From Pseudoalteromonas aurantia 208 (GTDB taxonomy: Bacteria > Pseudomonadota > Gammaproteobacteria > Enterobacterales > Alteromonadaceae), in the NCBI RefSeq assembly GCF_014858725.1, contig NZ_AQGV01000012.1, positions 744,001 through 808,000 of the forward strand: 64,000 nucleotides of DNA, written 5' to 3'. How positions within the stretch are numbered: the stretch's first letter is position 1; the number at the start of each line of letters is the position of its first letter. A program made the position numbers and the translations under genes. This document shows positions 20,215 through 28,502 of this stretch, piece after piece. Below the pieces are notes generated by a model. It was not told where the DNA came from. It was given only the letters and a program-made list of their open reading frames with translations, and did not search any database.

Positions 20215-21438
20215 ATGTCTACTAGAGAAGCAATTGATACAATCACTGGGTATTTTTATCAATTCGATAAAACTATTCTTGAGCTTTTACAACAGGAAGA
20301 ATCTAATACATTAGTTTGTATTGAAGGAATTGAAGACATTGATGTTGTTACTGCAGATGAAACTAGCGCTATTCAATGTAAGTATTACGCAAAAACTGAA
20401 TATAATCATTCTGTTATAAAAAAACCAATAACACTCATGCTTCGTCATTTTGCAGAAAACCGTAATAGCGATGTTAAGTATCATTTATATGGTCATTATG
20501 AGTCAGGGCATGAAAAACTACAGTCGTTGTCATGTGCAAGCCTCAAGAGTAATTTCTTAACTTATAGTAAAACTGAAAAAGATGATGGTGGTAAAAAACA
20601 AAAGGTCACTTATTGTATTTATGAAGAGCTTAATCTAACGGATAATGATCTAGGAGAATTTTTAGATATATTAACGATAGATATTCACGCGCCATCTATC
20701 GAAAATCAGTATAAGTTAATAATCGACAAAATAGCTAAAACATTAAATGTTTCAGAATCTGAAGCGGAGTTTTATCATTATAATTCTGCACTGAAAGTTA
20801 TACAAAAATTATCGATGGAACAAAACAGAGATAAGAGGTATTTGTCAAAAAGAGAATTCCTAAAACTCATAGCTGTCAAAGATGAAGTTTTTGACGCATG
20901 GTTTATTAAAAGAAAGGGGCGTTCTACATATATAAAGTCAGTAAAAAAAGAATATTTATCAAGTGGCCTTAATATGGAAGCATTTAGCCGATTCTTTTTA
21001 ATCGATTGCAGTTCTCATGAAAATCTAGCAGATCTTAAAGAAGCTATCCTTCTTCTAGCAAATAAGTGGGCTAAAATTTCAAAAAGGCAAAAACCATGTT
21101 TTTGCCCATCAATTTACCTTAATGGTTTAGAACCAGAAAAACAGATTGAACTTAAAAATCAAATTTACTCTTCGGGGATTGTTTTTAAAGATGCGTACCC
21201 GTTTAAAGGTTCAAAGTTATCTTCAAAGCATTTTAATTCAGATCCCTCTCTTGAAAACAAAGTGAAATTCAAGTTCGTTGACTCGATTGAAGATTTAGAA
21301 GCATTGATTAAAGAATCAGATTCTACAGTTGAGATATACCAGTTCTATAAGGACGGGGTATATTTTTCTAACGATCAGAATAAACACATAAAGATTAAAG
21401 TTGAAGATATTAGCTACGTAAAGGATTTAACTAAATGA
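20215..21438 (+). CDS. DUF4297-family nuclease-like antiphage protein, partner of HerA
   Basis: I choose ATG 20215 (MSTREAIDTITGY) because AAGGA lies upstream at a workable distance; an in-frame TTG at 20197 is less likely. The N-terminus carries the hallmarks of the DUF4297/Cap4-like PD-(D/E)xK fold: GYFYQFDKTILELL, then IEGIEDIDV (E40, D41, D43) and AIQCKYY (Q54-x-K56). The rest, to residue 407, is a less conserved helical region. The stop overlaps the HerA-like start (ATGA, 21435-21438). DUF4297-HerA pairs are an established antiphage system in which the nuclease and the HerA hexamer form one large complex. The gene is delivered as part of an integron cassette. Confidence 0.85.
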   Translation: MSTREAIDTITGYFYQFDKTILELLQQEESNTLVCIEGIEDIDVVTADETSAIQCKYYAKTEYNHSVIKKPITLMLRHFAENRNSDVKYHLYGHYESGHEKLQSLSCASLKSNFLTYSKTEKDDGGKKQKVTYCIYEELNLTDNDLGEFLDILTIDIHAPSIENQYKLIIDKIAKTLNVSESEAEFYHYNSALKVIQKLSMEQNRDKRYLSKREFLKLIAVKDEVFDAWFIKRKGRSTYIKSVKKEYLSSGLNMEAFSRFFLIDCSSHENLADLKEAILLLANKWAKISKRQKPCFCPSIYLNGLEPEKQIELKNQIYSSGIVFKDAYPFKGSKLSSKHFNSDPSLENKVKFKFVDSIEDLEALIKESDSTVEIYQFYKDGVYFSNDQNKHIKIKVEDISYVKDLTK

Positions 21439-23198
21439 CCGAATCAATAAGTGCCGAAGTAATTTCGGTTTATCCAGATAAAGTAAAAGTATCCATTGAT
21501 GATCTAGATTCATTTCGCTTGGCAGAAGAGCACCTCAAAGTTGGCTCATACCTCAGAATTGCAGATTGTGATGATGTTGTATTAATAGCTGTCATTGATA
21601 GTTTTTCTATTGAAGTAAAAGATACTGGAGATAGAAAATATATTATAGAAGCAAGTCCTCTAGGAGTAATAAAAAATGAAATTTTCTCTCGTGGTGGAGA
21701 TTCTATTGCAATTCCTCCTAAAAAAGTTGAACCTGCAAAAATAAGTGAAATTGAAAAAATATATGCTTATGGTTTAGTGGATAAAGAAAAATTTGATTTT
21801 TCTCAACTGTCACATAACGGTGGTGTTCGTGTTCCCGTTGATGGAGATAAATTTTTTAACAAACACATTGGAATTGTCGGTTCTACTGGTTCAGGAAAGT
21901 CACATACAATTGCCACGATTCTTCAAAAAGCAGTTTCACAAAAAAGTAATCAATATGAGGGGTTAAATAACTCCCATGTAATAATATTTGATATACATGA
22001 TGAATACCCATCAGCATTCCCATCATCTAATAAATTGAGTGTCGATGATATAGTTTTACCTTATTGGCTTCTAAATAGTGAAGAGTTAGAAGAGCTATTT
22101 CTTGATGCTGGTGATAACAATAATTACAACCAATCTTCAGTATTGAGGAGTGTTATCACTCAAAATAAAAAGAAACACAATCCAGATGTTGAGAAAATAT
22201 TTTACGATAGTCCACTTAAGTTTGATATCGAAGAAGTTTTAAATTGCCTTATTAACCTTAAAAGTGAAACAAAGAATTCAAAGGCTGTAGATCGCTATAT
22301 GATTGCGGGTGAGGAAGGAGATGCTGAGAATAGTTCAACAACAGCAAAGTCTGGTATTTTCTTGTCCAACGAAGACAAGCTTGATATGTACTTTTCAAAA
22401 TTATACGAATTTAGGCCAACTAAAAACTCTAATGTAACGAAAGGTGATTATGCTGATGGTACCCTAGATAAATTTGTATCGAGATTCACCTCAAAGTATA
22501 AGCAAGATCGTCTAAAGTTTCTCTTTGGAACAGCGTCTAAAAATATTTCATTCGAAGAGACAATAAGGCAATTTCTTGGCTATAAAAAAGAACAGGAATC
22601 CAACGTAACAATTATCGACTTAAGCGGAATTCCATTTGAGGTACTAAGCATTACAGTGTCTCTGATTTCTAGAATACTATTTGACTTTGGTTATAACTAT
22701 AAAAGGTATGCTAGTAGCAAAGAAAAGAAACAACATGATATTCCAATCTTGCTTGTTCTTGAAGAGGCACATAAGTATGTACCTAAAAGTGATTTAGCAA
22801 GATTCAAAGCTTCAAAAAACTCAATAGAAAGAATTGCAAAAGAGGGGCGTAAGTATGGAGTAACCCTTCTATTAGCAAGTCAAAGGCCATCCGAAATATC
22901 AGAAACCATTTTTTCTCAATGTAGTAACTTCGTTGCAATGCGTTTAACTAACCCTGATGACCAGAATTATGTTCGAAGAATTTTACCCGATACTTTTGGG
23001 AATTTAACCTCTAACTTATCTTCACTTCAAACAGGTGAAGCCTTACTTATGGGGGATGCTGCAATTTTACCTTCCCTTGTTAAGATTGATAAGACAGAGT
23101 TGCCGCCTTCGTCTTCTGATATTCCTTACTTGAAACTTTGGAAAAGTGAATGGGTCAACCTAGATTTTGAAAAGTTCACAGATCAGTGGAAGTCTTAA
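21435..23198 (+). CDS. HerA/DUF87-type hexameric ATPase of a DUF4297-HerA defence pair
   Basis: The 587-aa protein shows an N-terminal beta-rich region (about 1-90). Walker A is G149-STGSGKS156. A DIHDEY motif at 186-191 follows, and then the Walker B-like element LLVLEEAHKYVP with E443-E444. Finally EGRKYGVTLLLASQRPSEI is the conserved HerA sensor/arginine region. HerA proteins are DNA-translocating ATPases; with a DUF4297 or SIR2 partner they form antiphage complexes. It is translationally coupled to the upstream gene, and only 5 bases separate its stop from the core of attC site 3, so the two genes form one cassette. Confidence 0.92.
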   Translation: MTESISAEVISVYPDKVKVSIDDLDSFRLAEEHLKVGSYLRIADCDDVVLIAVIDSFSIEVKDTGDRKYIIEASPLGVIKNEIFSRGGDSIAIPPKKVEPAKISEIEKIYAYGLVDKEKFDFSQLSHNGGVRVPVDGDKFFNKHIGIVGSTGSGKSHTIATILQKAVSQKSNQYEGLNNSHVIIFDIHDEYPSAFPSSNKLSVDDIVLPYWLLNSEELEELFLDAGDNNNYNQSSVLRSVITQNKKKHNPDVEKIFYDSPLKFDIEEVLNCLINLKSETKNSKAVDRYMIAGEEGDAENSSTTAKSGIFLSNEDKLDMYFSKLYEFRPTKNSNVTKGDYADGTLDKFVSRFTSKYKQDRLKFLFGTASKNISFEETIRQFLGYKKEQESNVTIIDLSGIPFEVLSITVSLISRILFDFGYNYKRYASSKEKKQHDIPILLVLEEAHKYVPKSDLARFKASKNSIERIAKEGRKYGVTLLLASQRPSEISETIFSQCSNFVAMRLTNPDDQNYVRRILPDTFGNLTSNLSSLQTGEALLMGDAAILPSLVKIDKTELPPSSSDIPYLKLWKSEWVNLDFEKFTDQWKS

Positions 23199-23203
23199 CG
23201 GGC

Positions 23204-23266
23204 TTCTAACAAGGCAATTAAACGGAACAAAAACAATGGGTTACGTTTCTATTCGCTCCACATTTT
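23204..23266 (+). repeat. Integron attC site 3, truncated
   Basis: The left core TTCTAAC (23204-23210) and the left arm GGAACAAAAACAATGGGTTA match attC site 2 almost base for base, through the loop (CGTTTCTATTCGCTCCACATTTT). The right arm and the GTTAG core are missing. Similarity stops near 23266, just before the Y1-transposase element begins, so the array was cut off by the insertion or a linked deletion. Confidence 0.85.
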
Positions 23267-23294
23267 CGGTATTTTCGGTGGTAACGGTAAGATG

Positions 23295-24560
23295 GGACAG
23301 TCACAAATTTCTTGCATAATTGGGTGGTTTAACTACTGTTTATACATCCAGTTCGTTTGAGTGATTAAGAGAGAAATTCAGATGACAAGAGCAAGGAATG
23401 CTTTAATTGATTTGTCTGCAACGCCTTATTACCATTTAATAGCACGGTGTGTACGCCGTGCTTTTTTGTGTGGGGAAGATAAGTATTCAGGAAAGAACTT
23501 TGACCACAGAAGAGAATGGTTGGTCGAGAGAATGAAGTTACTCAGCAGTGTATTCGCAATAGAAATAGCGGCTTATGCGATTATGAGCAACCATTATCAC
23601 CTTGTAGTGAAAGTAAATAAGCAAACCGCACTTGATTGGTCAGATGATGACGTTATTAAGCGTTGGTATCAACTTTACAACGGTGATTCATTGGTAGACA
23701 GATATATCAGTGGAGAAGTACTAGATGATGCAGCGATGACTTTCTTCAATGAAATAGTGTCAAAGTGGCGTTCGAGGTTGTATGACATTAGCTGGTATAT
23801 GAAGAACCTGAACGAATTCATAGCCAAAGAAGCGAATAAGGAAGATAACTGCACAGGTAAATATTGGGAAGGCCGCTATAAGTCACAGGCATTACTTGAT
23901 GAAAGTGCGCTACTAAGTTGCATGGCGTATGTAGATTTAAATCCAATCAGAGCGAATATGGGAAATACGCTTGAAGAGAGCGACTTTACGTCAATTCAAG
24001 AACGGTTGCTGCACTTTAAAACACAAATAAAAGACAATAAAAAAACACAATTAAATCTCTCCCAAAGTATTCCTCAAAAAGATGACCCAGCCCATATAAG
24101 CCAACCTACGGAATTAAAACCATTTGGTGGAGAGCACATAGCAGGGAGTATTCCATTTAGCTTATTAGATTATTTCGAACTGGTAGATTGGAGTGGCCGC
24201 CATGTGCATCCCAAAAAGAAAGGCTATATAAGCCACTCGATACCAAGAGTATTAGTGACTCTCAATATAGAAGAAACGGTATGGTTAGAGCAGGTACAAA
24301 GCTTTAGACGACAATATGCAAACTTTGCAGGGAGTAAACACGCTTTAAGACAACAGGCGGCAAAGAATGACGTTAAATGGTACAAGGGGGCTGGGTAATA
24401 CAGTATTTTATCTATAGAGCATAAACACTATCAAAACGGACTAGGCAAGCACATTAGCTTACTGTTTTGCTTTCCGTGTTGTGAATGAAGTTACTGGTAC
24501 GCTTCCAGATTGCACGTGGCTTGTATTGGTGAATGTACAATTATGTGCCTGTCCTATTTT
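23295..24560 (+). mobile_element. IS200-like Y1-transposase element
   Basis: The element is bounded on the left by GGACAGTCACAAATTTCTTG and on the right by AATTATGTGCCTGTCC. These two ends are imperfect inverse complements of each other (GGACAG-CACA...). The same two ends recur, joined directly, in the two 83-bp repeats at 25820 and 28503, which defines the boundaries. It carries one transposase gene and a roughly 130-bp untranslated right end. Exact end bases were inferred by comparison and could shift by several bases. Confidence 0.65.
23382..24398 (+). CDS. REP-associated/IS200-like Y1 transposase
   Basis: I choose ATG 23382 (MTRARNALIDLSATPYYHL) because AAGAGAGA precedes it. This gives 338 aa, typical of the long chromosomal Y1_Tnp (DUF1568) type. 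The HUH motif is H71-Y-H73 (MSNHYHLVV). The catalytic tyrosine is probably within MAYVDLNPIRA (Y183) or the preceding GRYKSQ. Such enzymes cut single-stranded DNA at hairpin ends and can mobilise short non-autonomous copies. Two decayed copies of the gene occur at 35254 and 52626. Confidence 0.9.
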   Translation: MTRARNALIDLSATPYYHLIARCVRRAFLCGEDKYSGKNFDHRREWLVERMKLLSSVFAIEIAAYAIMSNHYHLVVKVNKQTALDWSDDDVIKRWYQLYNGDSLVDRYISGEVLDDAAMTFFNEIVSKWRSRLYDISWYMKNLNEFIAKEANKEDNCTGKYWEGRYKSQALLDESALLSCMAYVDLNPIRANMGNTLEESDFTSIQERLLHFKTQIKDNKKTQLNLSQSIPQKDDPAHISQPTELKPFGGEHIAGSIPFSLLDYFELVDWSGRHVHPKKKGYISHSIPRVLVTLNIEETVWLEQVQSFRRQYANFAGSKHALRQQAAKNDVKWYKGAG

Positions 24561-25143
24561 ACTACTGCCTACTTTTTTCCATTTCCTTATGGGTCGGCAG
24601 GGGCACTAGACATTCATCGGTTAACCTCATCATGGCACTATTCAAGGCGACTGGTTTCATCATTGCAGGCAATAATATGGGACAGGCACAAATTTCTTTG
24701 AAGTATGCAAAATCGGGGTCTTACGATTTAACGAAATGGCTAATTCAAGTGAAGAGACTATGAAATTAGCACGAACGAGTTAGCTGCAGAGCTTGCTGAA
24801 TTAAATCAACGTGTTAACCTGCTTAAGTGTTCAGGCTTGAAAAGTGCGTGTGTGGTGAGAATATCTTTGATAAATCGGCGAAAATTAGCTCTAATTGCAT
24901 GATAAAACGTACTGAGTAATGTAGGGATAGCTTAAGCGCGAAAGACAAGCCGATAAAATAGGCGTAAGACACCTTACGTCACTAAAAGCATAAATAACAC
25001 CAACTCTGACACATCGAGCAGGTAGCGGCTCAGTCCAACAAGCGATTATGCAGCACAAACAACGTGCTGCATAAATACTAAATAGTTATTTGTCTGATTG
25101 AGTGTATTTATATAGTTAAAACTAAAGGTTCCAATAGATAATA
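24561..25143. other. Degenerate intergenic region with repeat fragments
   Basis: There is no intact gene here. It contains the 43-bp repeat listed separately, another transposon-end-like string GGGACAGGCACAAATTTCT (about 24680), and a short open stretch 24753-24902 reading NELAAELAELNQRVNLLK. That peptide looks like the coiled coil of a transposase accessory protein but cannot be assigned. The region is probably a graveyard of insertions next to the truncated integron array. Confidence 0.5.
24565..24607. repeat. 43-bp dispersed repeat, copy 1
   Basis: CTGCCTACTTTTTTCCATTT...GGCAGGGGCACT recurs with only a few differences at 26808-26850. It may be a remnant of the same or a related insertion element. 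Confidence 0.6.
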
Positions 25144-25380
25144 ATGGTGAGCGTCAATAATCAACATATTAACTCGAGAATGTGCACACGCTGTGGGTTG
25201 CAATACAATTTCAGAGAGGATGTATGCCCACACTGTAAAGATGTATCGGATATTGAAGCTGTATATCTCAGGAAAAAATATAAGTCTAATCTTTCGAGTA
25301 CAAGCACTCTTTTAACTCGTGTGTTTATTGTTGGTTTTGTGGTTGTAGCTCTTATTATGGTAATGTTTAGTTTGTGGTAA
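25144..25380 (+). CDS. Small zinc-ribbon membrane protein (78 aa)
   Basis: The protein has two CxxC knuckles (MCTRCG at residues 13-18 and VCPHCK at 28-33), a short basic linker (RKKYKS) and one C-terminal transmembrane helix (about 56-76). This fits a small zinc-ribbon protein anchored in the inner membrane with the ribbon in the cytoplasm. No function is known. An attC-like sequence begins immediately after the stop, so it may be the remnant of a gene cassette. Confidence 0.6.
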   Translation: MVSVNNQHINSRMCTRCGLQYNFREDVCPHCKDVSDIEAVYLRKKYKSNLSSTSTLLTRVFIVGFVVVALIMVMFSLW

Positions 25381-25382
25381 AC

Positions 25383-25432
25383 ACATAACAAACGCATCAA
25401 AAATGACGTAAAACGCTTGGCTGGCGTTAGTT
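25383..25432 (+). repeat. Possible short attC-like site
   Basis: The sequence starts ACATAACAAACGC and ends GGCTGGCGTTAGTT. It lies between two small genes and resembles the ends of Vibrio-type attC sites (TAACAAACGC...GGCGTTA). The internal arms pair poorly, so this is tentative; it could be a decayed site or chance. Confidence 0.35.
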
Positions 25433-25450
25433 GCTTAAGGAGTATGTTGT

Positions 25451-25780
25451 ATGATTCTAATAGTGTTAATAACCTTAGGTTGCGCAGTTTTTTTCAATGT
25501 TGAGTATTATTCTAATTTAAAACGAATCCGTTCATATCTTAAAAGCAACGATAATGAATTTTGTAAAAAGTATAGTTTAGATTTAGGTAGCGTCATGCTT
25601 GGTACAGAAGACGTAGAGTGGAATGCTCAGAAATATATACTTGAGAGAAAGTATATTGGTCACTCTGACGTTAAGCTGGTTGAAATGTGCGATAAAGCAT
25701 ATAAAAGTGGCTTTTATACAATAATTTCATTTGTGGCTCTATTGGCAATTTTCATCATTAATGGTGCAATAAGCAACTAA
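25451..25780 (+). CDS. Small membrane protein, unknown (109 aa)
   Basis: A TTAAGGAG ribosome site precedes ATG 25451. The protein has an N-terminal helix (MILIVLITLGCAVFFNVEYY), a soluble middle of about 60 residues (YLKSNDNEFCKKYSLDLGSV...) and a C-terminal helix (FYTIISFVALLAIFIINGAI). No family is recognised. The stop codon lies inside a 33-bp direct repeat also found at the end of the gene at 26210. Confidence 0.55.
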   Translation: MILIVLITLGCAVFFNVEYYSNLKRIRSYLKSNDNEFCKKYSLDLGSVMLGTEDVEWNAQKYILERKYIGHSDVKLVEMCDKAYKSGFYTIISFVALLAIFIINGAISN

Positions 25781-25808
25781 CACATATGAGCCTTAACTCT
25801 GTCAATAG
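25776..25808 (+). repeat. 33-bp direct repeat at gene end, copy 1
   Basis: ACTAACACATATGAGCCTTA and the next 13 bases recur at 26627-26659 with one mismatch. In both places the repeat overlaps the last codons of a small membrane-protein gene. The CTAAC start and the position resemble the left half of an attC site, but no matching right half was found. Confidence 0.65.
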
Positions 25809-25819
25809 AGAGTAAAATA

Positions 25820-25902
25820 GGACAGTCAAAAATTTCTTGTATCATTGGGTGGCGTTACATTGTAATGTTGAGCGAATAATTATGTGCCTGCCCTGTTTTA
25901 TT
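25820..25902 (+). mobile_element. 83-bp non-autonomous derivative of the Y1-transposase element, copy 1
   Basis: The left 34 or so bases (GGACAGTCAAAAATTTCTTG...TTGGGTGG) match the left end of the element at 23295. The right 35 (AGCGAATAATTATGTGCCTG...) match its right end, with the transposase gene missing. A second copy of the right 38 bases follows directly (25909-25946). The same 83-bp unit occurs at 28503. Confidence 0.7.
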
Positions 25903-25945
25903 TCTTAGAGCGAATAATTATGTGCCTGTCCTGTTTTATTCTGTT

Positions 25946-26062
25946 TTATTTCTTAGCAGAAGAAATACGTCCGAAGTGGATGGGTTTTGTGCCACGATGG
26001 TCTTCGATATAGGCGACTTCAACAGATTCTTTATGGGTACCTAAGGCAATGAAAAGTATGCT
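25946..26062 (-). pseudogene. Remnant of an IS110-type transposase N-terminus
   Basis: Read on the minus strand, the segment gives FIALGTHKESVEVAYIEDHR followed by GTKPIHFGRISSAKK and a stop. The (G/D)xHKExxEVAY...HFGRI pattern is that of the start of IS110-family (DEDD) transposases. The rest is missing; the fragment ends where the duplicated transposon end begins. It is dead and only marks an earlier insertion. Confidence 0.5.
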
Positions 26063-26073
26063 ATGTTTAGTAA

Positions 26074-26160
26074 TGTTAGCCTCTGCTGTTTTAGTTATTT
26101 GACAAACTAATTATGGCTCTGGCTTATTTTTAAGCTAACCCACGAAAGCGGAGGCTAACA
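26074..26160 (+). repeat. 87-bp inverted-repeat element upstream of small membrane gene, copy 1
   Basis: TGTTAGCCTCTGCT (26074-26087) pairs with AGCGGAGGCTAACA (26147-26160) with one mismatch. The interior resembles the element at 30374-30453 (shared GGCTAAC...GAAAGCGGAG). In both cases the element ends 50 bases before the start codon of a small membrane-protein gene. The GTTAG...CTAAC polarity is opposite to attC. Confidence 0.55.
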
Positions 26161-26209
26161 CCGTGTGGGAGTCATTATGTCTAGTGTCTTCATCGAGTAT
26201 TAAATATAT

Positions 26210-26647
26210 ATGATTGAATCAATTGAGAAAGACGTAAAGTCATACGAAGCTAAAGCGGGTGCTATGCTTGGTACTATTAACACCTCAATATTTTTTATCG
26301 TGTTGTTCTCTATCTATGTTTTAATGCCCGATTTTTTTCAATCAATTTGTGAAATTTTATCTAGAACAATGTTGTCCTTGATTGATGAAGCATCTACAGA
26401 ACCAAATTCAGGCAATGGTTTGCGTGGTGCTTCAGAGGTCTTTCTTTCTCTATCAAAATCTCGTGACACGGTTGGTGATTTGAAAGGAGTTCTTACTACT
26501 ATTCCTGTTTTATTTGCAGCAATATTTGCTGGTAGTTATGTAAATTACAGGCTTATTTTTAATAAACTGCATGAGCTTAATATGTTAAAGCATAAAGAAA
26601 ATATTAAAAAAAGTGAGCAGGAACACACTAACACATATGAGCCTTAA
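26210..26647 (+). CDS. Two-helix membrane protein, unknown (145 aa)
   Basis: The protein begins with a charged stretch (MIESIEKDVKSYEAKAG), has a helix at about 22-45 (INTSIFFIVLFSIYVLMPDFF), a loop of about 55 residues, a second helix (GVLTTIPVLFAAIFAGSYVNY) and a basic tail. No family is recognised. It has no obvious ribosome site, and the inverted-repeat element lies 50 bases upstream. The stop codon falls inside the 33-bp repeat. Confidence 0.55.
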   Translation: MIESIEKDVKSYEAKAGAMLGTINTSIFFIVLFSIYVLMPDFFQSICEILSRTMLSLIDEASTEPNSGNGLRGASEVFLSLSKSRDTVGDLKGVLTTIPVLFAAIFAGSYVNYRLIFNKLHELNMLKHKENIKKSEQEHTNTYEP

Positions 26648-26659
26648 CTCTTTCAATAG
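26627..26659 (+). repeat. 33-bp direct repeat at gene end, copy 2
   Basis: Matches 25776-25808 at 32 of 33 positions. The two genes it overlaps read it in different frames, so the conservation is at the DNA level and not of the protein. Confidence 0.65.
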
Positions 26660-27052
26660 GCACTAATGGTCTTTTTGGCCGTTTTTATACAGTGACGGCC
26701 ACCTATAAATCAATAAACAAATTCGTTTACTTCGTCTGTCTATGTGGCTGTTAAGCAAGTTGCTTACGGCAAACACATAGTGAGGCTCTTTTATTGCGGT
26801 CTCATCGCTGCCTACTTTTTTCTATTTCTTTATGGGTTCGCAGGGGCACTATGCCTAAAAGGATTTAGGTAGTAGAGCGAAGCAGGGCGCCAGAGCTGAG
26901 ACATTAGAAAAAGAGGACAAACACAAATTTTGCATTCCTACTGTGTGTTGGTAAGTGAGGCAGAAAAGCCTCGGTATTTCCTACGTATGCATTTTTCAGA
27001 TGAAGCAGACTGCTTTCATGATTTAAAGTTATCAAGTGTTTGTATGAGAGGG
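26660..27052. other. Intergenic region with repeat remnants and a short open frame
   Basis: It holds the second copy of the 43-bp repeat (26808-26850), a transposon-end-like GAGGACAAACACAAATTTT (about 26917), and an open frame of about 54 codons ending near 27062. That frame reads SEAEKPRYFLRMHFSDEADC in part; it could be the tail of a lost gene. A near-perfect terminator follows at 27053. Confidence 0.45.
26808..26850. repeat. 43-bp dispersed repeat, copy 2
   Basis: CTGCCTACTTTTTTCTATTT...GCAGGGGCACT, nearly the same as 24565-24607. Confidence 0.6.
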
Positions 27053-27094
27053 GAACAGGCATAAAATGTGGTAGTTTTATGCCTGTTCTTTTTT
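27053..27094 (+). terminator. Strong intrinsic terminator
   Basis: GAACAGGCATAAAA (27053-27066) and TTTTATGCCTGTTC (27075-27088) are exact complements around an 8-base loop, followed by six Ts. It points rightward, yet no intact plus-strand gene precedes it. It must end a transcript from the 26210 gene or an unrecognised small RNA or gene. Confidence 0.85.
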
Positions 27095-27170
27095 GGTACT
27101 GTCTTTTTGTATATTGAGTATACGTGGTGGGTCCGCTTTGTTAAGTATCAATAAAACATTGTTGGTTTAT

Positions 27171-28067
27171 CTATTTTTGAACAATTGACGTGCTTTCTTC
27201 TTTAGGAGGTTCAATATTGTTAGCCAGTTTTATTTTACTTTTCCAGTGATAAAGCCCTATTAACGAGAGGATACAAACTGCGATGGAAAATATACTCGCT
27301 TCGGGGCCGAAGTTACCACCTGTGATCCACTCATCTACGCCATGAAATGTTGGTTTTAACCACCCAGCTGTATTGTGACCACTTACGCCAAATCCTAGAA
27401 TGTTACCTTGCGCCCAATTCCAGCCTAAATGTAGGCCGATAGGTAATGCAAGGCTATGCGTCTTTATATATGCAAATCCAAAAATGAGTGACAGTAAAAA
27501 TAAATTGAGAGTCGCAAATATCTCCGTAGTACCTTCCATACCTGGGTTGCCCGCATGGCCAAATGCAAACAGGGACGCGATTAACAGTTGTGCGCCTATC
27601 GGGCCTATACCCTCTATTAATCGTTGAAAGATAAACCCACGGTGCAAGAGCTCCTCAAAGAATGCGCCTAGTAAGAATAAATATAATCCGTAGATAACGA
27701 TATTAATATCTCTTTCTTGGTTTAACTCGAAAGTTACTCCATCAATAGCGTAAATCAACAGCACTGTGATTAATATCATTCCTATGCCCGCAAAGGTGCC
27801 GATAAAAAATTGTTTGAACCAATATAGATTTATTCTTATCCCTACATCGGATAGAGATTGACGTCGTATTCTTAAACATATATAAGTCACAAAGAATAAT
27901 AGAATTAAAGACACGGGCTCTAACATGTGTTCTGTAAATCCGATTTGGCTTAATACCTGTTTGACTGGCTTGTAAATTGGTCTGGTTAAAGCAATTAAGC
28001 CAATAAAGAGTATTATCCACCACCCATTTCTCACTTTCTTATTATCATCATAGAAAATATTTTTCAT
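27171..28067 (-). CDS. CPBP-family intramembrane protease (CAAX/bacteriocin-processing type)
   Basis: This 298-aa protein has about seven or eight hydrophobic helices. The glutamate motif is E138-E139-L-L-H-R143, with FAFGHAGN (H171) and GLHLGWNWAQGN (H213, N217), the conserved residues of the Abi/CPBP (Rce1-like) family. These are glutamate-dependent membrane proteases or protease-like proteins, often linked to bacteriocin self-immunity or protein processing. No bacteriocin or prenylated substrate is apparent nearby. It is the only minus-strand gene in this accessory stretch and faces away from the IS30 remnant. Confidence 0.88.
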   Translation of the reverse strand: MKNIFYDDNKKVRNGWWIILFIGLIALTRPIYKPVKQVLSQIGFTEHMLEPVSLILLFFVTYICLRIRRQSLSDVGIRINLYWFKQFFIGTFAGIGMILITVLLIYAIDGVTFELNQERDINIVIYGLYLFLLGAFFEELLHRGFIFQRLIEGIGPIGAQLLIASLFAFGHAGNPGMEGTTEIFATLNLFLLSLIFGFAYIKTHSLALPIGLHLGWNWAQGNILGFGVSGHNTAGWLKPTFHGVDEWITGGNFGPEASIFSIAVCILSLIGLYHWKSKIKLANNIEPPKEESTSIVQK

Positions 28068-28502
28068 TGTTATCCCTGTTATATCATTTATAATTATTTT
28101 TCAGAAAAGAGGTGGAATACCCCTTACTAAGGCAGCGGAGTTATAGAAATACCTACTGTGGACAAATAATGGCAAGAGGTGTGCCATCATTTATATTTAT
28201 AAAATTCAATGGTTTATGTTTTTTAGTGGTTGCTTTGTAAATTGAACATGGTTATTTTTAATAAATAGTAATCAAAATGCCTAAGTTTAGGTGTTTATCA
28301 ATTAAAATCAGAATTGATAAGGTAGACATTATTCTCTAGGGGCAAGTTCAACGATGAGGATCCCATTGATTATTTGTTTGGAGCCAATAAGAACCTAATA
28401 AGCCGATACGACAATCATGGTACGAAGAAAGCAATTAAAAGGGGTCGCTGGTAATATCGCTTAATTGTGTTCAAGTAGAAACTTTGATTAGGCAGTAAGG
28501 TG
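28068..28502. other. Intergenic region with an unassigned gene fragment
   Basis: Between 28341 and 28456 the plus strand reads GKFNDEDPIDYLFGANKNLI and continues SRYDNHGTKKAIKRGRW before a stop, without a good start. It looks like the tail of a lost gene, family unknown. The rest, including the likely CPBP promoter area at 28070-28150, shows nothing clear. Confidence 0.4.

Noticed and set aside
24510..24763. Two overlapping short open frames
   Set aside because: They run across transposon-end sequence and a dispersed repeat, with no ribosome site or recognisable protein.
26074..26160. Fourth attC site
   Set aside because: The core polarity is GTTAG...CTAAC, opposite to attC (TAAC...GTTA), so it was listed as a separate foldback element.
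18923..26700. Integron integrase gene
   Set aside because: Looked for a tyrosine recombinase on both strands and found none; the array is either a distant part of an integron or an orphan cluster.
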